From NCBI GenBank assembly GCA_019421865.1, contig JAHZEL010000022.1, positions 62,001 to 126,000 of the forward strand: a DNA stretch of 64,000 nt. Direction: 5' to 3'. Both the position numbers and the translations under genes were made by a program. Source of the DNA: Desulfovibrionaceae bacterium (lineage in GTDB: Bacteria; Desulfobacterota; Desulfovibrionia; Desulfovibrionales; Desulfovibrionaceae). Positions 50,291 to 59,393 of the stretch are shown here, piece after piece (position 1 is the stretch's first letter; each line of letters opens with the position of its first letter). A model generated the notes under the pieces. That model did not search any database. It was given only the letters and a program-made list of their open reading frames with translations, and was not told where the DNA came from.

Positions 50291-52894
50291 TCAGAACATT
50301 TCCTTGAGCAGATCCTCGCCCTGCTGCGCCTGTTCGGCGGCCTGGGCTGCGGCTTCGGGATCAAGGCCGCCGTCGAGGGCGTCCATGCCGTAGCCGGTGC
50401 CGGGCTCGGTGCCTTCGATGAAGGGCATGCTCATGCCGCCGCCCGCATCTGCGAACACGATGCCGTCGGGCTTGGGGAAGTCGTCCGGCGGATAGGCCTT
50501 GAGGGCTTCCTTGGCGTAGTAGAGGTAGGCGGGCAGCGCCGCGCCGGAGCCGGTTTCACCGCGGCCCATGGGCTGGAGCTGATCGTAGCCTATGTAGGTG
50601 GCGGTGACGAGGTAGGGCGTCACGCCGATGAACCAGGCGTCGTTTTCGCCGTTGGTGGTGCCGGTCTTGCCGCCCAGGGGGCGACCCAGCACGCGGGCCT
50701 TGCCCGCGGTGCCGAAGTTGACCACGCCCTCGAGGAGCTTGGCCATGACGTAGGCGTTCTGCGGGGTGATGGCCTGCACGGATTCGGGCGGGCATTCATA
50801 AATGGTGTTGCCCCACGGGCCCTGAATGCTCGTGATGAAGCGCGGCGAGCTGACCTTGCCGGCGTTGGCGAAGGCGGTGTAGGCCTGCGCCATGTTGAGC
50901 GGCGACACGGCCACGGCGCCGAGGCTGATGGCGAGCGTGGCGGGGAAGTCGGCGGCCAGCCTGAGGGCCTTGGCGCGGGCGATGACGTGTTCTATGCCCA
51001 TCTGCTGGGCCACGCGCACGGTGCAGAGGTTGCGCGAGCGGGCGAGGGCGCGGTACAGGGGCATGGGACCGTCGAACTTGCCGTCGTCGTTACGGGGACG
51101 CCAGGCTTCCTTGGTCCACTTGTCGATGAGGATGATGGGCGCATCGAGCAGCATGGAAGCCGGGGTGAAGCCGTTGTCGAGGGCGGCGGAGTAGACGATG
51201 GGCTTGAAGGAGGAGCCGGGCTGACGCTGGGCCTGCGTGACGCGGTTGAACTGCGAGCCGCCGCTGCCGAAGGCGTAGCCGCCCACCATGGCGACCACGT
51301 CGCCGCTTTCCGGCTCGATGGAGACCATGGCGCCCTGCACGTCGGGATACTGCTGCAGGCGCAGGGCGATCACCTTGGACGAGGCGGGGGCGGCGTTCTT
51401 GGCGTTCTTCTTCGGGGTGTTGTCGCGGGAAACCCAGATCACGTCGCCCACCTTGAGCACCTTGGTGGCGTCGCGGATCACGGTGGCGGTCACGGAACCG
51501 GCCACGCGCTTGTTGGGCTTGCGGGCCCAGTTCATGGTGGACACGGGAACATAACCGCGCTGCTCTTCGGAGAGCATGACGTCCGCGCCGGACTTGTTCA
51601 CGGCGGTGACGAGGGCCTGCGCCCAGCCGTCGTCGTCGAGATCGGAGAGCTCGAAGCCCTTCTTCTTGAGGAATTCGGCGTATTCGGACGGTTCGAGATG
51701 CTTCACCGGGCCGAGCCAGCCGTGACGCTTGGTGGCGTCTTCGAGGCCGTGACGCAAGCCGTCGTTGGCGGCCTTCTGCTGCACGGGATCCATGGCGGTG
51801 TGCACGGTGAGGCCGAGCTCGTACACGGCGTCTTCGCCGTAAATGCCGAAGTCGTAGCCGTTGCGCTTGCAGTTTTCCTCGGAGAACATTTCCACGAGCT
51901 GACGACGGACTTCTTCCAGATACCATGCGCCGTCGGGATTGGAGGACTGCATGGCCTTGTATTCGAGCTTCTGGTTGATGGCCTCGTCGTATTCGGCGTC
52001 GCTGATCCAGCCGAGGTCGCGCAGGCGGCGCAGCACGTGGCGCTGTCTGGTTTCGGCGGCTTCGGGATTGCGGTAGGGGTTGTAGGCCGAGGGCGACTGG
52101 CCGAGACCCGCGATGAGGGCGGCTTCGGCTATGGTGAGGTCCTTGGCGTTCTTGGCGAAGTAGACGCGGGCCGCGGCTTCCACGCCGTAGGCGTTGTTGC
52201 CGAGGAAGATCTGGTTGATGTAGAGGGTGAGAATGTCGTCCTTGCTGAGCTGCTTTTCCAGACGGAAGGCGAGGATGGCTTCCTTGAGCTTGCGCTCATA
52301 GCTCTTTTCGGGGGTGAGCATGAGGCGCTTGACCACCTGCTGGGTGATGGTGCTGCCGCCCTGCCTGGTGGAGCCATGCTGGAAGTTGGCTATGGCCGCG
52401 CGGATGATGGCTTTGATGTCCACGCCGGGGTGATTGTAGAACTGATCGTCTTCCACGGCGAGGAAGGAGAGCGGCACGAACTTGGGCAGCTGGTCGAGCG
52501 TGACGAGAAAACGCCGTTCGCGGTAGAGCTGACCGATTACGCTGCCGTCGCGGGCGAGCACGGTGGTCACGAGCGGGGGCCGGTAATCGGCGATCTTGCT
52601 GAAGCTCGGCAGATCGTCGGACACCCACTGGTAGAGCATGTAGCCGCCGCCTGCGGCGCAGAGCGCGCCGAGCAGCATGAGGGAGAAGAAGAAATAGAGA
52701 AGCTTGCGGAAGAAGCCGCGCTTTTTCGGTTTCTTCGGCCTGTTCGGAGAGGAGATGGGATCATCCAGGGTGAGGATGTCGTCTTCGTCGGCATCCTTTC
52801 CGCGGCGGAAGAGACCCTTCTTCCGTTCGGCGTCGGAGGTGCCGAAGTCGAGCCTGTCCGGCCCGTGATCATTGTACCGGTCGTAATTGCTCAT
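50291..52894 (-). CDS. mrcA: Penicillin-binding protein 1A (bifunctional)
   Basis: An 867-residue inner-membrane peptidoglycan synthase. After an acidic/basic cytoplasmic tail and one membrane helix (KLLYFFFSLMLLGALCAAGG) comes the glycosyltransferase domain with VEDDQFYNHPG and QGGSTITQQVVKRLML. An OB-like insert and the transpeptidase domain follow, with SSFK, SRN and KTGTTNGEND motifs. Normal length for class A PBP1A. It follows gatB by 63 bases on the same strand and ends at a terminator. Confidence 0.95.
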   Translation of the reverse strand: MSNYDRYNDHGPDRLDFGTSDAERKKGLFRRGKDADEDDILTLDDPISSPNRPKKPKKRGFFRKLLYFFFSLMLLGALCAAGGGYMLYQWVSDDLPSFSKIADYRPPLVTTVLARDGSVIGQLYRERRFLVTLDQLPKFVPLSFLAVEDDQFYNHPGVDIKAIIRAAIANFQHGSTRQGGSTITQQVVKRLMLTPEKSYERKLKEAILAFRLEKQLSKDDILTLYINQIFLGNNAYGVEAAARVYFAKNAKDLTIAEAALIAGLGQSPSAYNPYRNPEAAETRQRHVLRRLRDLGWISDAEYDEAINQKLEYKAMQSSNPDGAWYLEEVRRQLVEMFSEENCKRNGYDFGIYGEDAVYELGLTVHTAMDPVQQKAANDGLRHGLEDATKRHGWLGPVKHLEPSEYAEFLKKKGFELSDLDDDGWAQALVTAVNKSGADVMLSEEQRGYVPVSTMNWARKPNKRVAGSVTATVIRDATKVLKVGDVIWVSRDNTPKKNAKNAAPASSKVIALRLQQYPDVQGAMVSIEPESGDVVAMVGGYAFGSGGSQFNRVTQAQRQPGSSFKPIVYSAALDNGFTPASMLLDAPIILIDKWTKEAWRPRNDDGKFDGPMPLYRALARSRNLCTVRVAQQMGIEHVIARAKALRLAADFPATLAISLGAVAVSPLNMAQAYTAFANAGKVSSPRFITSIQGPWGNTIYECPPESVQAITPQNAYVMAKLLEGVVNFGTAGKARVLGRPLGGKTGTTNGENDAWFIGVTPYLVTATYIGYDQLQPMGRGETGSGAALPAYLYYAKEALKAYPPDDFPKPDGIVFADAGGGMSMPFIEGTEPGTGYGMDALDGGLDPEAAAQAAEQAQQGEDLLKEMF

Positions 52895-52957
52895 GGCAGT
52901 AGGGGGATGGCGTGATGAGGGAATCTCCGGAGCGGGGCGCTCCGGAGAGAAGGAAAA

Positions 52958-54388
52958 TCAGCCGAGCAGACGGGCGAGGGCCTCGTTGACCAGCGCGGGG
53001 TTGGCCTTGCCGCGCATTTCGCGCATGACCTGACCCACGAAGAAGCTGATGAGCTTCTTCTTGCCGCCCTTGTAGGCTTCCACTTCGGCGGGATTGGCGT
53101 CGAGCACCTTCTGCACGGCGGCGTCGATGGCGCCGGTGTCGGAAACCTGCACGAGACCGCGTTCCTTCACGAGCGCGGCGGGCATGATGCCGCCCTGCAT
53201 GAGTTCGGGGAAGATGTCGGCGGCGATCTTGGCGGAAATGGTGCCGTTGCCCATGATGGTCACAAGTTCGGCCACCGCTTCGGGCGCAATGGCGAGCGCG
53301 GCGGTATCGAGATTCTTCTGGTTGATTTCGCGCAGCATCATGCCGAGCATGACGTTGGCGACCTTCTTGGGCTGACCGCACAGCGCCGCGGCCTTTTCAA
53401 AGAAGACGGCCAGATGCGGATCGGTGCAGAGCTGTTCGGCGTCCTGTTCGGGCAGCTGGAAGTCGTTCATGTAGCGCGCGGTGCGGGCGTCGGGAAGCTC
53501 GGGCTGGGTGGCGGCCCAGGAGGCGAGCTCCTCGTCGGTGATGACCACGGGCAGAAGATCGGGATCGGGGAAGTAGCGGTAATCCTGCGCGTCTTCCTTG
53601 CTGCGCATGGGCGCGGTGAGGTTGCGCGCGGCGTCGTAGAGGCGGGTTTCCTGAATGACTTCCTCGCCGTCGTCGAGCAGGTCGGACTGACGGGCGATTT
53701 CAAATTCGATGGCGCGCTGCACGTTGCGGAAGGAGTTGAGGTTCTTGAGCTCCGTGCGGGTGCCGAGCTTCTTTTCGCCGCGGGGACGGATGGACACGTT
53801 GGCGTCGCAGCGGAAGCAGCCTTCTTCCATGTTGCCGTTGCTGATGCCGAGGCTCACCACCATGCCGTGCAGCTTGCGAAGATACGCCACGGCCTCTTCG
53901 GCGCTGCGAAGGTCGGGTTCGCTCACGATTTCGATGAGCGGAGTGCCGGCGCGGTTCAGGTCCACATAGCTGAAGTTTTCGCCCTGCGGATGAATGTTCT
54001 TGCCCGCGTCGTCCTCCATGTGGATGCGCGTGATGCCGATGCGGCGGCTCTGCCCGTTCACCGTGATGTCGAGCCAGCCGTGTTCGCACAGGGGCAGCTC
54101 GAACTGGGAGATCTGGTAGTCCTTGGGCATGTCGGGATAGAAATAGTTCTTGCGGGCGAACTGGGAGCGCTGATTCACGGTGGCGTGCACGGCAAGAGCC
54201 ATGCGCGTGGCGTATTCCACGGCCTTGCGGTTCAGCACGGGCAGCACGCCGGGCATGCCGGAGCACACTTCGCAGACGTTGGTGTTCGGCTCGTCGCCGA
54301 AGGAGTTGGGGCAGGAACAGAAAAGTTTGCTGGCAGTGGCCAGATGCACATGCACTTCCAGGCCTATGACAGCTTCATATGCAGACAT
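52958..54388 (-). CDS. gatB: Aspartyl/glutamyl-tRNA amidotransferase subunit B
   Basis: A 476-residue subunit of GatCAB, which amidates mischarged Glu-tRNA(Gln) and Asp-tRNA(Asn). It starts YEAVIGLEVHVHLATASKLFC, shows the zinc cysteine set (CSCP, CEVCSGMPG), the ARKNYFYPDMPKDYQISQ motif, SYVDLNRAGTPLIEIV, and a C-terminal YqeY-like tail. The ATG at 54388 matches family starts and has GAGGGAG upstream. gatA and gatC are not in the window. Confidence 0.96.
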   Translation of the reverse strand: MSAYEAVIGLEVHVHLATASKLFCSCPNSFGDEPNTNVCEVCSGMPGVLPVLNRKAVEYATRMALAVHATVNQRSQFARKNYFYPDMPKDYQISQFELPLCEHGWLDITVNGQSRRIGITRIHMEDDAGKNIHPQGENFSYVDLNRAGTPLIEIVSEPDLRSAEEAVAYLRKLHGMVVSLGISNGNMEEGCFRCDANVSIRPRGEKKLGTRTELKNLNSFRNVQRAIEFEIARQSDLLDDGEEVIQETRLYDAARNLTAPMRSKEDAQDYRYFPDPDLLPVVITDEELASWAATQPELPDARTARYMNDFQLPEQDAEQLCTDPHLAVFFEKAAALCGQPKKVANVMLGMMLREINQKNLDTAALAIAPEAVAELVTIMGNGTISAKIAADIFPELMQGGIMPAALVKERGLVQVSDTGAIDAAVQKVLDANPAEVEAYKGGKKKLISFFVGQVMREMRGKANPALVNEALARLLG

Positions 54389-54625
54389 GGGATGCTCCCT
54401 CGAAAAGTGGCTGGTGAAAAAGTCCTTCCGAATGAAGGAATCTGTACTCCTATCATTAAAAGAACCGGTGCTCAAGTATGGGCGGAGAGGGCGCGGGGCG
54501 CGTGGGGGAAGCTCATGAAGCGGGAAGGGCGAAGGGGCGGTACGAGGTTCTGCCTGTCATGTAGACGGCGGCCGGGTACGTACGGGAAAAGAACGCCGCG
54601 CCGGACGCCTGACTTCGCCTTCCCC

Positions 54626-55498
54626 TCAGGCGTCGCGTCTGCCGGGGCCGGAGGTCACGATGCCGCGGTCGATGAGGCGTCGCAGATACCAGTTCGTGTC
54701 GCTCACGAGCATGTGCAGCTGATCGGGCAGCCCCTGAATTTCCAGCACATCGCCGAAGGAAAGGGGGCGGTCTTCCTGCCCGTCCACGGAAATGATGACC
54801 TGATCGCCCTGACGGCAGGCTTCCAGCCGTATGCGCGAGGCGGCGGGCAGGGCCAGGGGCGGAAAGCCTCCGGCAAAGGGACAGATGGGCGTGACGAGCT
54901 GCGCGTTCATGGAAGGCATGGTGAGCGGCCCGCCCGCGGAGGCCGTGTAGGCCGTGGAGCCGAGCGGCGTGGATACGATGACGCCGTCGCAGCGCAGGGA
55001 ACTGAAGTGCACGCCGTCGATGGTGAGATTCAAGGATACCGCGCGGGCCACCACGCCGTGCGCCGTGACCACGTCGTTGATGGCCACGCCCTCGTCGAGC
55101 ACGTCCACGTCGTTGCCGTCGGCGCGAAGGATGCGCCAGCGGAGCGTGAGATGTCTCTCCACGCTCCAGCGTCCGGCCAGCATGTCGGAAAGCGGCGTCT
55201 GCCAGTCGTCGCAGGGAATTTCCGCCAGAAAGCCCACCCGGCCGAAGTTCACGCCCGCCATGGGCGTGCGTATGCCGCAGAGGCGACGCCCCACGCCCAC
55301 CATGGTGCCGTCGCCGCCGAGCACGAGCACGGCGTCGCTCGTGGCGGCCGCGGAGCGCATGGTGATGGCATCCGCGCCGGAGGAAAGCAGAAAGGGATCC
55401 ACGCCGCGTTCGCGCAGCCAGTCGGCAAGATCGCGACCGAAGGCTTCGGGCTGGGGATGATCCTTGTGGAGAATGAGAATGCGGGAAATGGCGTGCAT
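54626..55498 (-). CDS. nadK: NAD kinase
   Basis: A 290-residue NAD kinase making NADP+. The GGDGT motif (LVLGGDGTMVGVGR) and GVNFGRVGFLAEI, an acidic EGVAINDVV, CDGVIVSTPLGSTAYTASAGGP and VSVDGQ-like ISVDGQEDRP segments are typical. Single gene; the next gene downstream (gatB) lies 237 bases away. Confidence 0.95.
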   Translation of the reverse strand: MHAISRILILHKDHPQPEAFGRDLADWLRERGVDPFLLSSGADAITMRSAAATSDAVLVLGGDGTMVGVGRRLCGIRTPMAGVNFGRVGFLAEIPCDDWQTPLSDMLAGRWSVERHLTLRWRILRADGNDVDVLDEGVAINDVVTAHGVVARAVSLNLTIDGVHFSSLRCDGVIVSTPLGSTAYTASAGGPLTMPSMNAQLVTPICPFAGGFPPLALPAASRIRLEACRQGDQVIISVDGQEDRPLSFGDVLEIQGLPDQLHMLVSDTNWYLRRLIDRGIVTSGPGRRDA

Positions 55499-55605
55499 GA
55501 AAAGTCCTTGAGGCCGAAGGGATCCGCTCAGAAAAGGCCCCGGCGGAACAGAGGGAATGGGAGTCTTGTACGCTAAAGGACAAGCCCGCGCAACAGATCA
55601 TTTCA

Positions 55606-55648
55606 TAAAAAGAGGCCGCGCAGAGGATATGTTTTCCTCCGCGCGGCC
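55606..55648 (-). terminator. Intrinsic terminator after the outer-membrane barrel gene
   Basis: GGCCGCGCAGAGGA (55614-55627) with TCCTCCGCGCGGCC (55635-55648), one mismatch, and a T-rich tract on the minus strand. Confidence 0.8.
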
Positions 55649-55670
55649 CGGTGTCACTTTGTTCAGATCA

Positions 55671-56354
55671 TCAGAAGGTCACGCGCAGACCGAGCATGAA
55701 CTGATGCGCATAGTTGTCCCTGGCCTTCAGGTTGATGAATTCCCTGCGGGCGCTGCCGTCGCCGGTCATGAGGAAACGGTAGCCGAGGTCGGCGGACACG
55801 GATTCGCTGAAGGCGTAGGAAACGCCGAGGCCCGCCTGTCCGGCAAAGACGGTGTCGGTGTCGCTCCACGGGGCGGAGAGTTCAGGATCATGCTGCGCCA
55901 CGTCGGCAGGAACACGGAACTTTCCTTCCGTCTTTACGAAGGCCACGCCCGCGCCCACGCCCACATAGGGCGTGAAGCCGTTCCATTCGGCGATGTCCCA
56001 GTACACGTTGGCCAGCAGGGTCTGGATGGTCGAGCTGGACTTGAAGGATACGCCGCGTTCGACGTTCTTGACGCGGGAAACGTTGCCGTAGGCGCCGTAT
56101 TCCAGTTCGGCGCGAACCGGAACGTCGAATTTCGGGGCGAAGTCATAGCCGATGGCCAGAGCGCCGCCCGCGCGGGGTTCGGTTTCGGAGCCGAGCGAGA
56201 TGGATTTGCCCGCTGCGGAAACGCCGAAGTCGCTGTGCTGCACGTTCAAGGCAAATTTGGGGGCAATGTAAAGCCCGGTCAGATCTGCGGCCGAAGAGGT
56301 GCAGGGCAGGAGCGCGAGCGCGGCGGCGGCAAAAGAGAGAAGAAGCTTTTTCAT
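55671..56354 (-). CDS. Outer-membrane beta-barrel protein (OmpA/OprF-like small barrel)
   Basis: A 227-residue protein with a Sec signal peptide (MKKLLLSFAAAALALLPCTS, cleavage after SSA-A). Alternating strands follow (LTGLYIAPKFALNVQHSDF, GGALAIGYDFAP, ELEYGAYGN, FTPYVGVGAGVAFV, VSADLGYRFL), and the protein ends in Phe after MLGLRVTF, the outer-membrane insertion signal. Eight or so strands are expected. The function is unknown. The ATG at 56354 follows GGAGG; earlier in-frame codons are unlikely. Confidence 0.88.
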   Translation of the reverse strand: MKKLLLSFAAAALALLPCTSSAADLTGLYIAPKFALNVQHSDFGVSAAGKSISLGSETEPRAGGALAIGYDFAPKFDVPVRAELEYGAYGNVSRVKNVERGVSFKSSSTIQTLLANVYWDIAEWNGFTPYVGVGAGVAFVKTEGKFRVPADVAQHDPELSAPWSDTDTVFAGQAGLGVSYAFSESVSADLGYRFLMTGDGSARREFINLKARDNYAHQFMLGLRVTF

Positions 56355-57304
56355 GGTATACCTCCAGAAAATTTGGGAAATCACCAATAGCCATATTTTT
56401 CACAAAATGGCAAGAGGGAATTTTTGGCCTTCCGCATGGCGGTAAAAGAAAACTGTTTTCAAATGCGTTGCGGCACAACGTCGCAGAGAATTGCAGTCCT
56501 TCTGCATGGCCTTGAAATTTTTTTCATCGGTATTGCAGAGAACGGCAAAAAGTGCTTCGGGCGAGGGAAAAAGGAAGAAAAACAGGCGGGTTCGGAGAAA
56601 AGGGCACGGGGGAAAGGGCAGGATGGAGGGAGACGGAAAAGAACGGCGGGGAGAAGAGAGGCAGAGACCGCGGAAGGGGAAGAGGGGAGAAGGGGGGCGG
56701 AGCCTCGGAAAGGGGAAGACGGCAGGCGATCGCCGGAGGGAAAGCGGCGGGGCAGGATGAGCCGGAGGCGCGCGGGGGTGGGCTCGTGGCGCGGGAAGCT
56801 GCGCGGGGATGAGGAAGAGGCCTCGACGAGACAGCCGGACCGCGGGGCGCCCCCGCAGAGGGAAAACACGGGCGGGAGTCCGCGGAGGGGCAGAGGAAGA
56901 ATTCGGCGCCGCGGGGAGGAAAGGAACGGCGGGGAAATGGCCCGGCGAGGATGCCGGAGGGGCGGGGAAGCCGGAACGCAGATGCGGCGTGGAGCCGAAG
57001 CGACGGGGAGCAGCGCGGATGAGAGCGGCGGGCGGTCGCCGGAGGAAAAGCGACAGGACGGAAGAGGGAGGGTATGGTTGAAGCGGGAGCGCACGGGGCG
57101 CTCCACGGGCGGACGATCGGAAGCAAACGCAGCCCAAAGTCAGGCGAAGAATCAGGGGAAAGATCATGGGGAAAACGGGGCAGGGCGGAAATGAGTCCGC
57201 GGAAGACTCCTCCGGGGCGAGAAAGAGAAAAAGAAGGCCCGCCCCCTTGCCGAACCGCCGGGAGGCGTTATGTTTTCTGGAAGAAGGGGCCGCTTGTGCC
57301 GCCA
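56355..57304. other. Long purine-rich divergent intergenic region
   Basis: About 1 kb between the barrel gene and gmhA. The first 170 bases are mixed. From about 56550 to 57240 the plus strand is almost continuously G/A-rich. All six frames give low-complexity Arg/Gly/Glu or Pro/Ser sequences. No gene recognised. Confidence 0.65.
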
Positions 57305-57333
57305 TTGTCAGGTCCGGCGCTTTGGAGTATGGT
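57305..57333 (+). promoter_or_regulatory. Candidate promoter of gmhA
   Basis: TTGTCA (57305-57310), 17-base spacer, TATGGT (57328-57333), with the start codon 58 bases further. Confidence 0.55.
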
Positions 57334-57390
57334 GCCCTTCTCCGGCACATCTTCGGCCGCATCCGTTCACGTCAAGCGCAATGGAGCAAC

Positions 57391-58005
57391 ATGAAAACTG
57401 CTTTTGACATCATCCGCGAGCACGCGGAAGAAGGCGCGAAACTGCGTCTCTCCTTCCTGTCCGATGTCGCGCCCGTTCTCGACGGCGCCGCCCGCGCCAT
57501 GGCGCGCTGCCTTGCCGACGGCGGAAAGATTCTTGTGTGCGGCAACGGCGGCAGCGCTGCCGACGCTCAGCACATGACCGGCGAACTCCTGGGCCGCTTT
57601 CTTCTGGAACGTCCGTCCCTGCCCGCCGTGGCCCTCACCGTGGACAGCTCCACGCTGACCGCCGTGGGCAACGACTACGGCTTCGACGACGTCTTTTCCC
57701 GTCAGGTGTCGGGACTCGGACGCCCCGGCGACGTGCTGGTGGCGTTTTCCACGTCGGGCAACAGCGCCAACGTGATCCGCGCCATCGAGGCCGCCCGCAA
57801 GGCCGGCATGGTGGTGGTGGGACTCACCGGCAAGGGCGGCGGCAAGATGGCCTCCCTGTGCGATCACCTGCTCGACGTTCCCCACAGCCACACCCCGCTG
57901 ATCCAGGAAATGCACGAAGCGTGCATGCATCTTCTGTGTCAGCTCATCGACCATTATCTTTTCGAGAACGTCCGCGCCCTCGACGAGGGCCGGAAAGGAG
58001 CCTGA
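57391..58005 (+). CDS. gmhA: Phosphoheptose isomerase (SIS domain, GmhA/DiaA)
   Basis: A 204-residue SIS-domain protein. GmhA isomerises sedoheptulose 7-phosphate in ADP-heptose synthesis for LPS. The SIS core CGNGGSAADAQHMTGELLGRF, AFSTSGNSANV and GLTGKGGG is clear, and the C-terminal HEACMHLLCQLID carries the conserved His/Glu region. The homologous DiaA regulates DnaA, but the residues shown fit GmhA. The start at 57391 follows GGAG. It is followed after 4 bases by fmdB. Confidence 0.9.
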   Translation: MKTAFDIIREHAEEGAKLRLSFLSDVAPVLDGAARAMARCLADGGKILVCGNGGSAADAQHMTGELLGRFLLERPSLPAVALTVDSSTLTAVGNDYGFDDVFSRQVSGLGRPGDVLVAFSTSGNSANVIRAIEAARKAGMVVVGLTGKGGGKMASLCDHLLDVPHSHTPLIQEMHEACMHLLCQLIDHYLFENVRALDEGRKGA

Positions 58006-58009
58006 TTCC

Positions 58010-58249
58010 ATGCCCATCTATGAATATCGTTGCAAGGTCTGCAACCACACCTTCGAGGATCTCGTCTTCGGCGACGAGACGCCTTCCTGCCCCAAGTGCC
58101 ATTCTCCGGAAACGGAAAAGATGATCTCCCGCTGCTCCTGCCGTCTCGGCGGCGGCGCGCCCGATTCCTTCGATCTGCCTTCCGCCCCGGCTTCCGGCGG
58201 CGGCTGCGCGGGCTGCTCCGGCGGCAACTGCGCAAGCTGCGGTCACTGA
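58010..58249 (+). CDS. FmdB-type zinc ribbon protein
   Basis: A 79-residue protein with the FmdB/CxxC signature MPIYEYRCKVCNHTFEDL, then CPKC for a rubredoxin-like zinc site. The C-terminal tail is Gly/Cys-rich (CAGCSGGNCASCG), which may bind additional metal. FmdB proteins are often called regulatory, but their role is unproven. Four bases after gmhA. Confidence 0.9.
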   Translation: MPIYEYRCKVCNHTFEDLVFGDETPSCPKCHSPETEKMISRCSCRLGGGAPDSFDLPSAPASGGGCAGCSGGNCASCGH

Positions 58250-58255
58250 TCTTCC

Positions 58256-58283
58256 GGCAGAAAACATCCGTTTTCCCTTTTTT
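58256..58283 (+). terminator. Weak candidate terminator after fmdB
   Basis: GAAAAC-atcc-GTTTTC (58260-58275) followed by CC and six T residues. The stem is AT-rich and only six bases. Confidence 0.4.
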
Positions 58284-58451
58284 CCGCGCGGACAGGCGCC
58301 TTTCGATCCCGTTTCGGCGGGCTGCGGAGGCGTCTGTCCGTGATCCTTTCCGACCCCTTTTTTGCAGCACGGCTCTTCTGCCGCCCTGTTCAGAGAAAGG
58401 AAACGGCCGGAAGAGCACGTTCTTTTCCGTCCCGGCCATACTGGAGTCTCT

Positions 58452-59393
58452 ATGAAAAAAATCATCATCGCCACGCGCGGCAGTCAGCTCGCCCTGTGGC
58501 AGGCCGAACATATACGCGAGCGTCTTACGGCGCAGTACGCCGGACTGGAAGTTGAACTTCTCGTGCTCAAAACCCGCGGCGACATCATTCTCGACGTGCC
58601 GCTGGCCAAAGTGGGCGGCAAGGGCCTGTTCGTGAAGGAAATCGAGGAAGCCCTGCTTTCCGGAGCCGCCGACATCGCCGTGCACAGCATGAAGGACGTG
58701 CCCATGGTGCTGCCCGAAGGCCTCGTGCTCGGCGCGGTGCCCGAACGCGAAGTCTGCACGGATCTTTTCCTGTCCGAACGCCATGCCTCCCTTGCCGAAC
58801 TGCCCGAAGGCGCGGTGCTCGGCACAAGTTCGCTGCGCCGTCAGGCCCAGACGCTGCTCATGCGTCCCGACCTCAAGGTGACCATGCTGCGCGGCAATGT
58901 GGAAACGCGTCTGCGCAAGATGAAGGAAGGCCAGTACGACGCCATCATTCTCGCCCGCGCGGGCGTAAAAAGACTCGGCCTGTCCGCCACCTTCCAGCAG
59001 GATCTCACCCCGCCGGACTTTCTGCCCGCCGTGGGTCAGGGCGCGCTCGGCGTGGAAATGCGCGACGACAGAAAGGATCTGCACGAGCTTCTCGCCTTCC
59101 TTGAACACCGCCCCACGCGCCTGAGCGTGACGGCCGAACGCGCCTTCCTGCGCAGGCTCGACGGCGGCTGTCAGGTGCCCATTGCGGCCCATGCCGTGAT
59201 CGACGGCGACTCGATGACCCTGAACGCCCTTGTGGCTTCGCCCGAAGGCTCCACCGTGATCCGCGGCAGCCGCGCGTTCGCCGCCGACCTTGAAAGCGCC
59301 GAAAAAGCCGGCACGGCTCTTGCCGAAGAACTGCTTTCCCGCGGCGCGGACCGCATTCTGGCCGAGCTGTACGAGGGAGAGGAAAAGGCATGA
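58452..59393 (+). CDS. hemC: Hydroxymethylbilane synthase (porphobilinogen deaminase)
   Basis: A 313-residue enzyme that polymerises four porphobilinogens into hydroxymethylbilane for haem, sirohaem and cobalamin. It starts KKIIIATRGSQLALWQA, has VHSMKDVPMVLPEGL, GTSSLRRQAQ, RGNVETRLRK and the dipyrromethane cofactor Cys in RLDGGCQVPI. Start at 58452 with GGAG upstream. It overlaps the Lon-like gene by four bases (ATGA). Confidence 0.96.
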   Translation: MKKIIIATRGSQLALWQAEHIRERLTAQYAGLEVELLVLKTRGDIILDVPLAKVGGKGLFVKEIEEALLSGAADIAVHSMKDVPMVLPEGLVLGAVPEREVCTDLFLSERHASLAELPEGAVLGTSSLRRQAQTLLMRPDLKVTMLRGNVETRLRKMKEGQYDAIILARAGVKRLGLSATFQQDLTPPDFLPAVGQGALGVEMRDDRKDLHELLAFLEHRPTRLSVTAERAFLRRLDGGCQVPIAAHAVIDGDSMTLNALVASPEGSTVIRGSRAFAADLESAEKAGTALAEELLSRGADRILAELYEGEEKA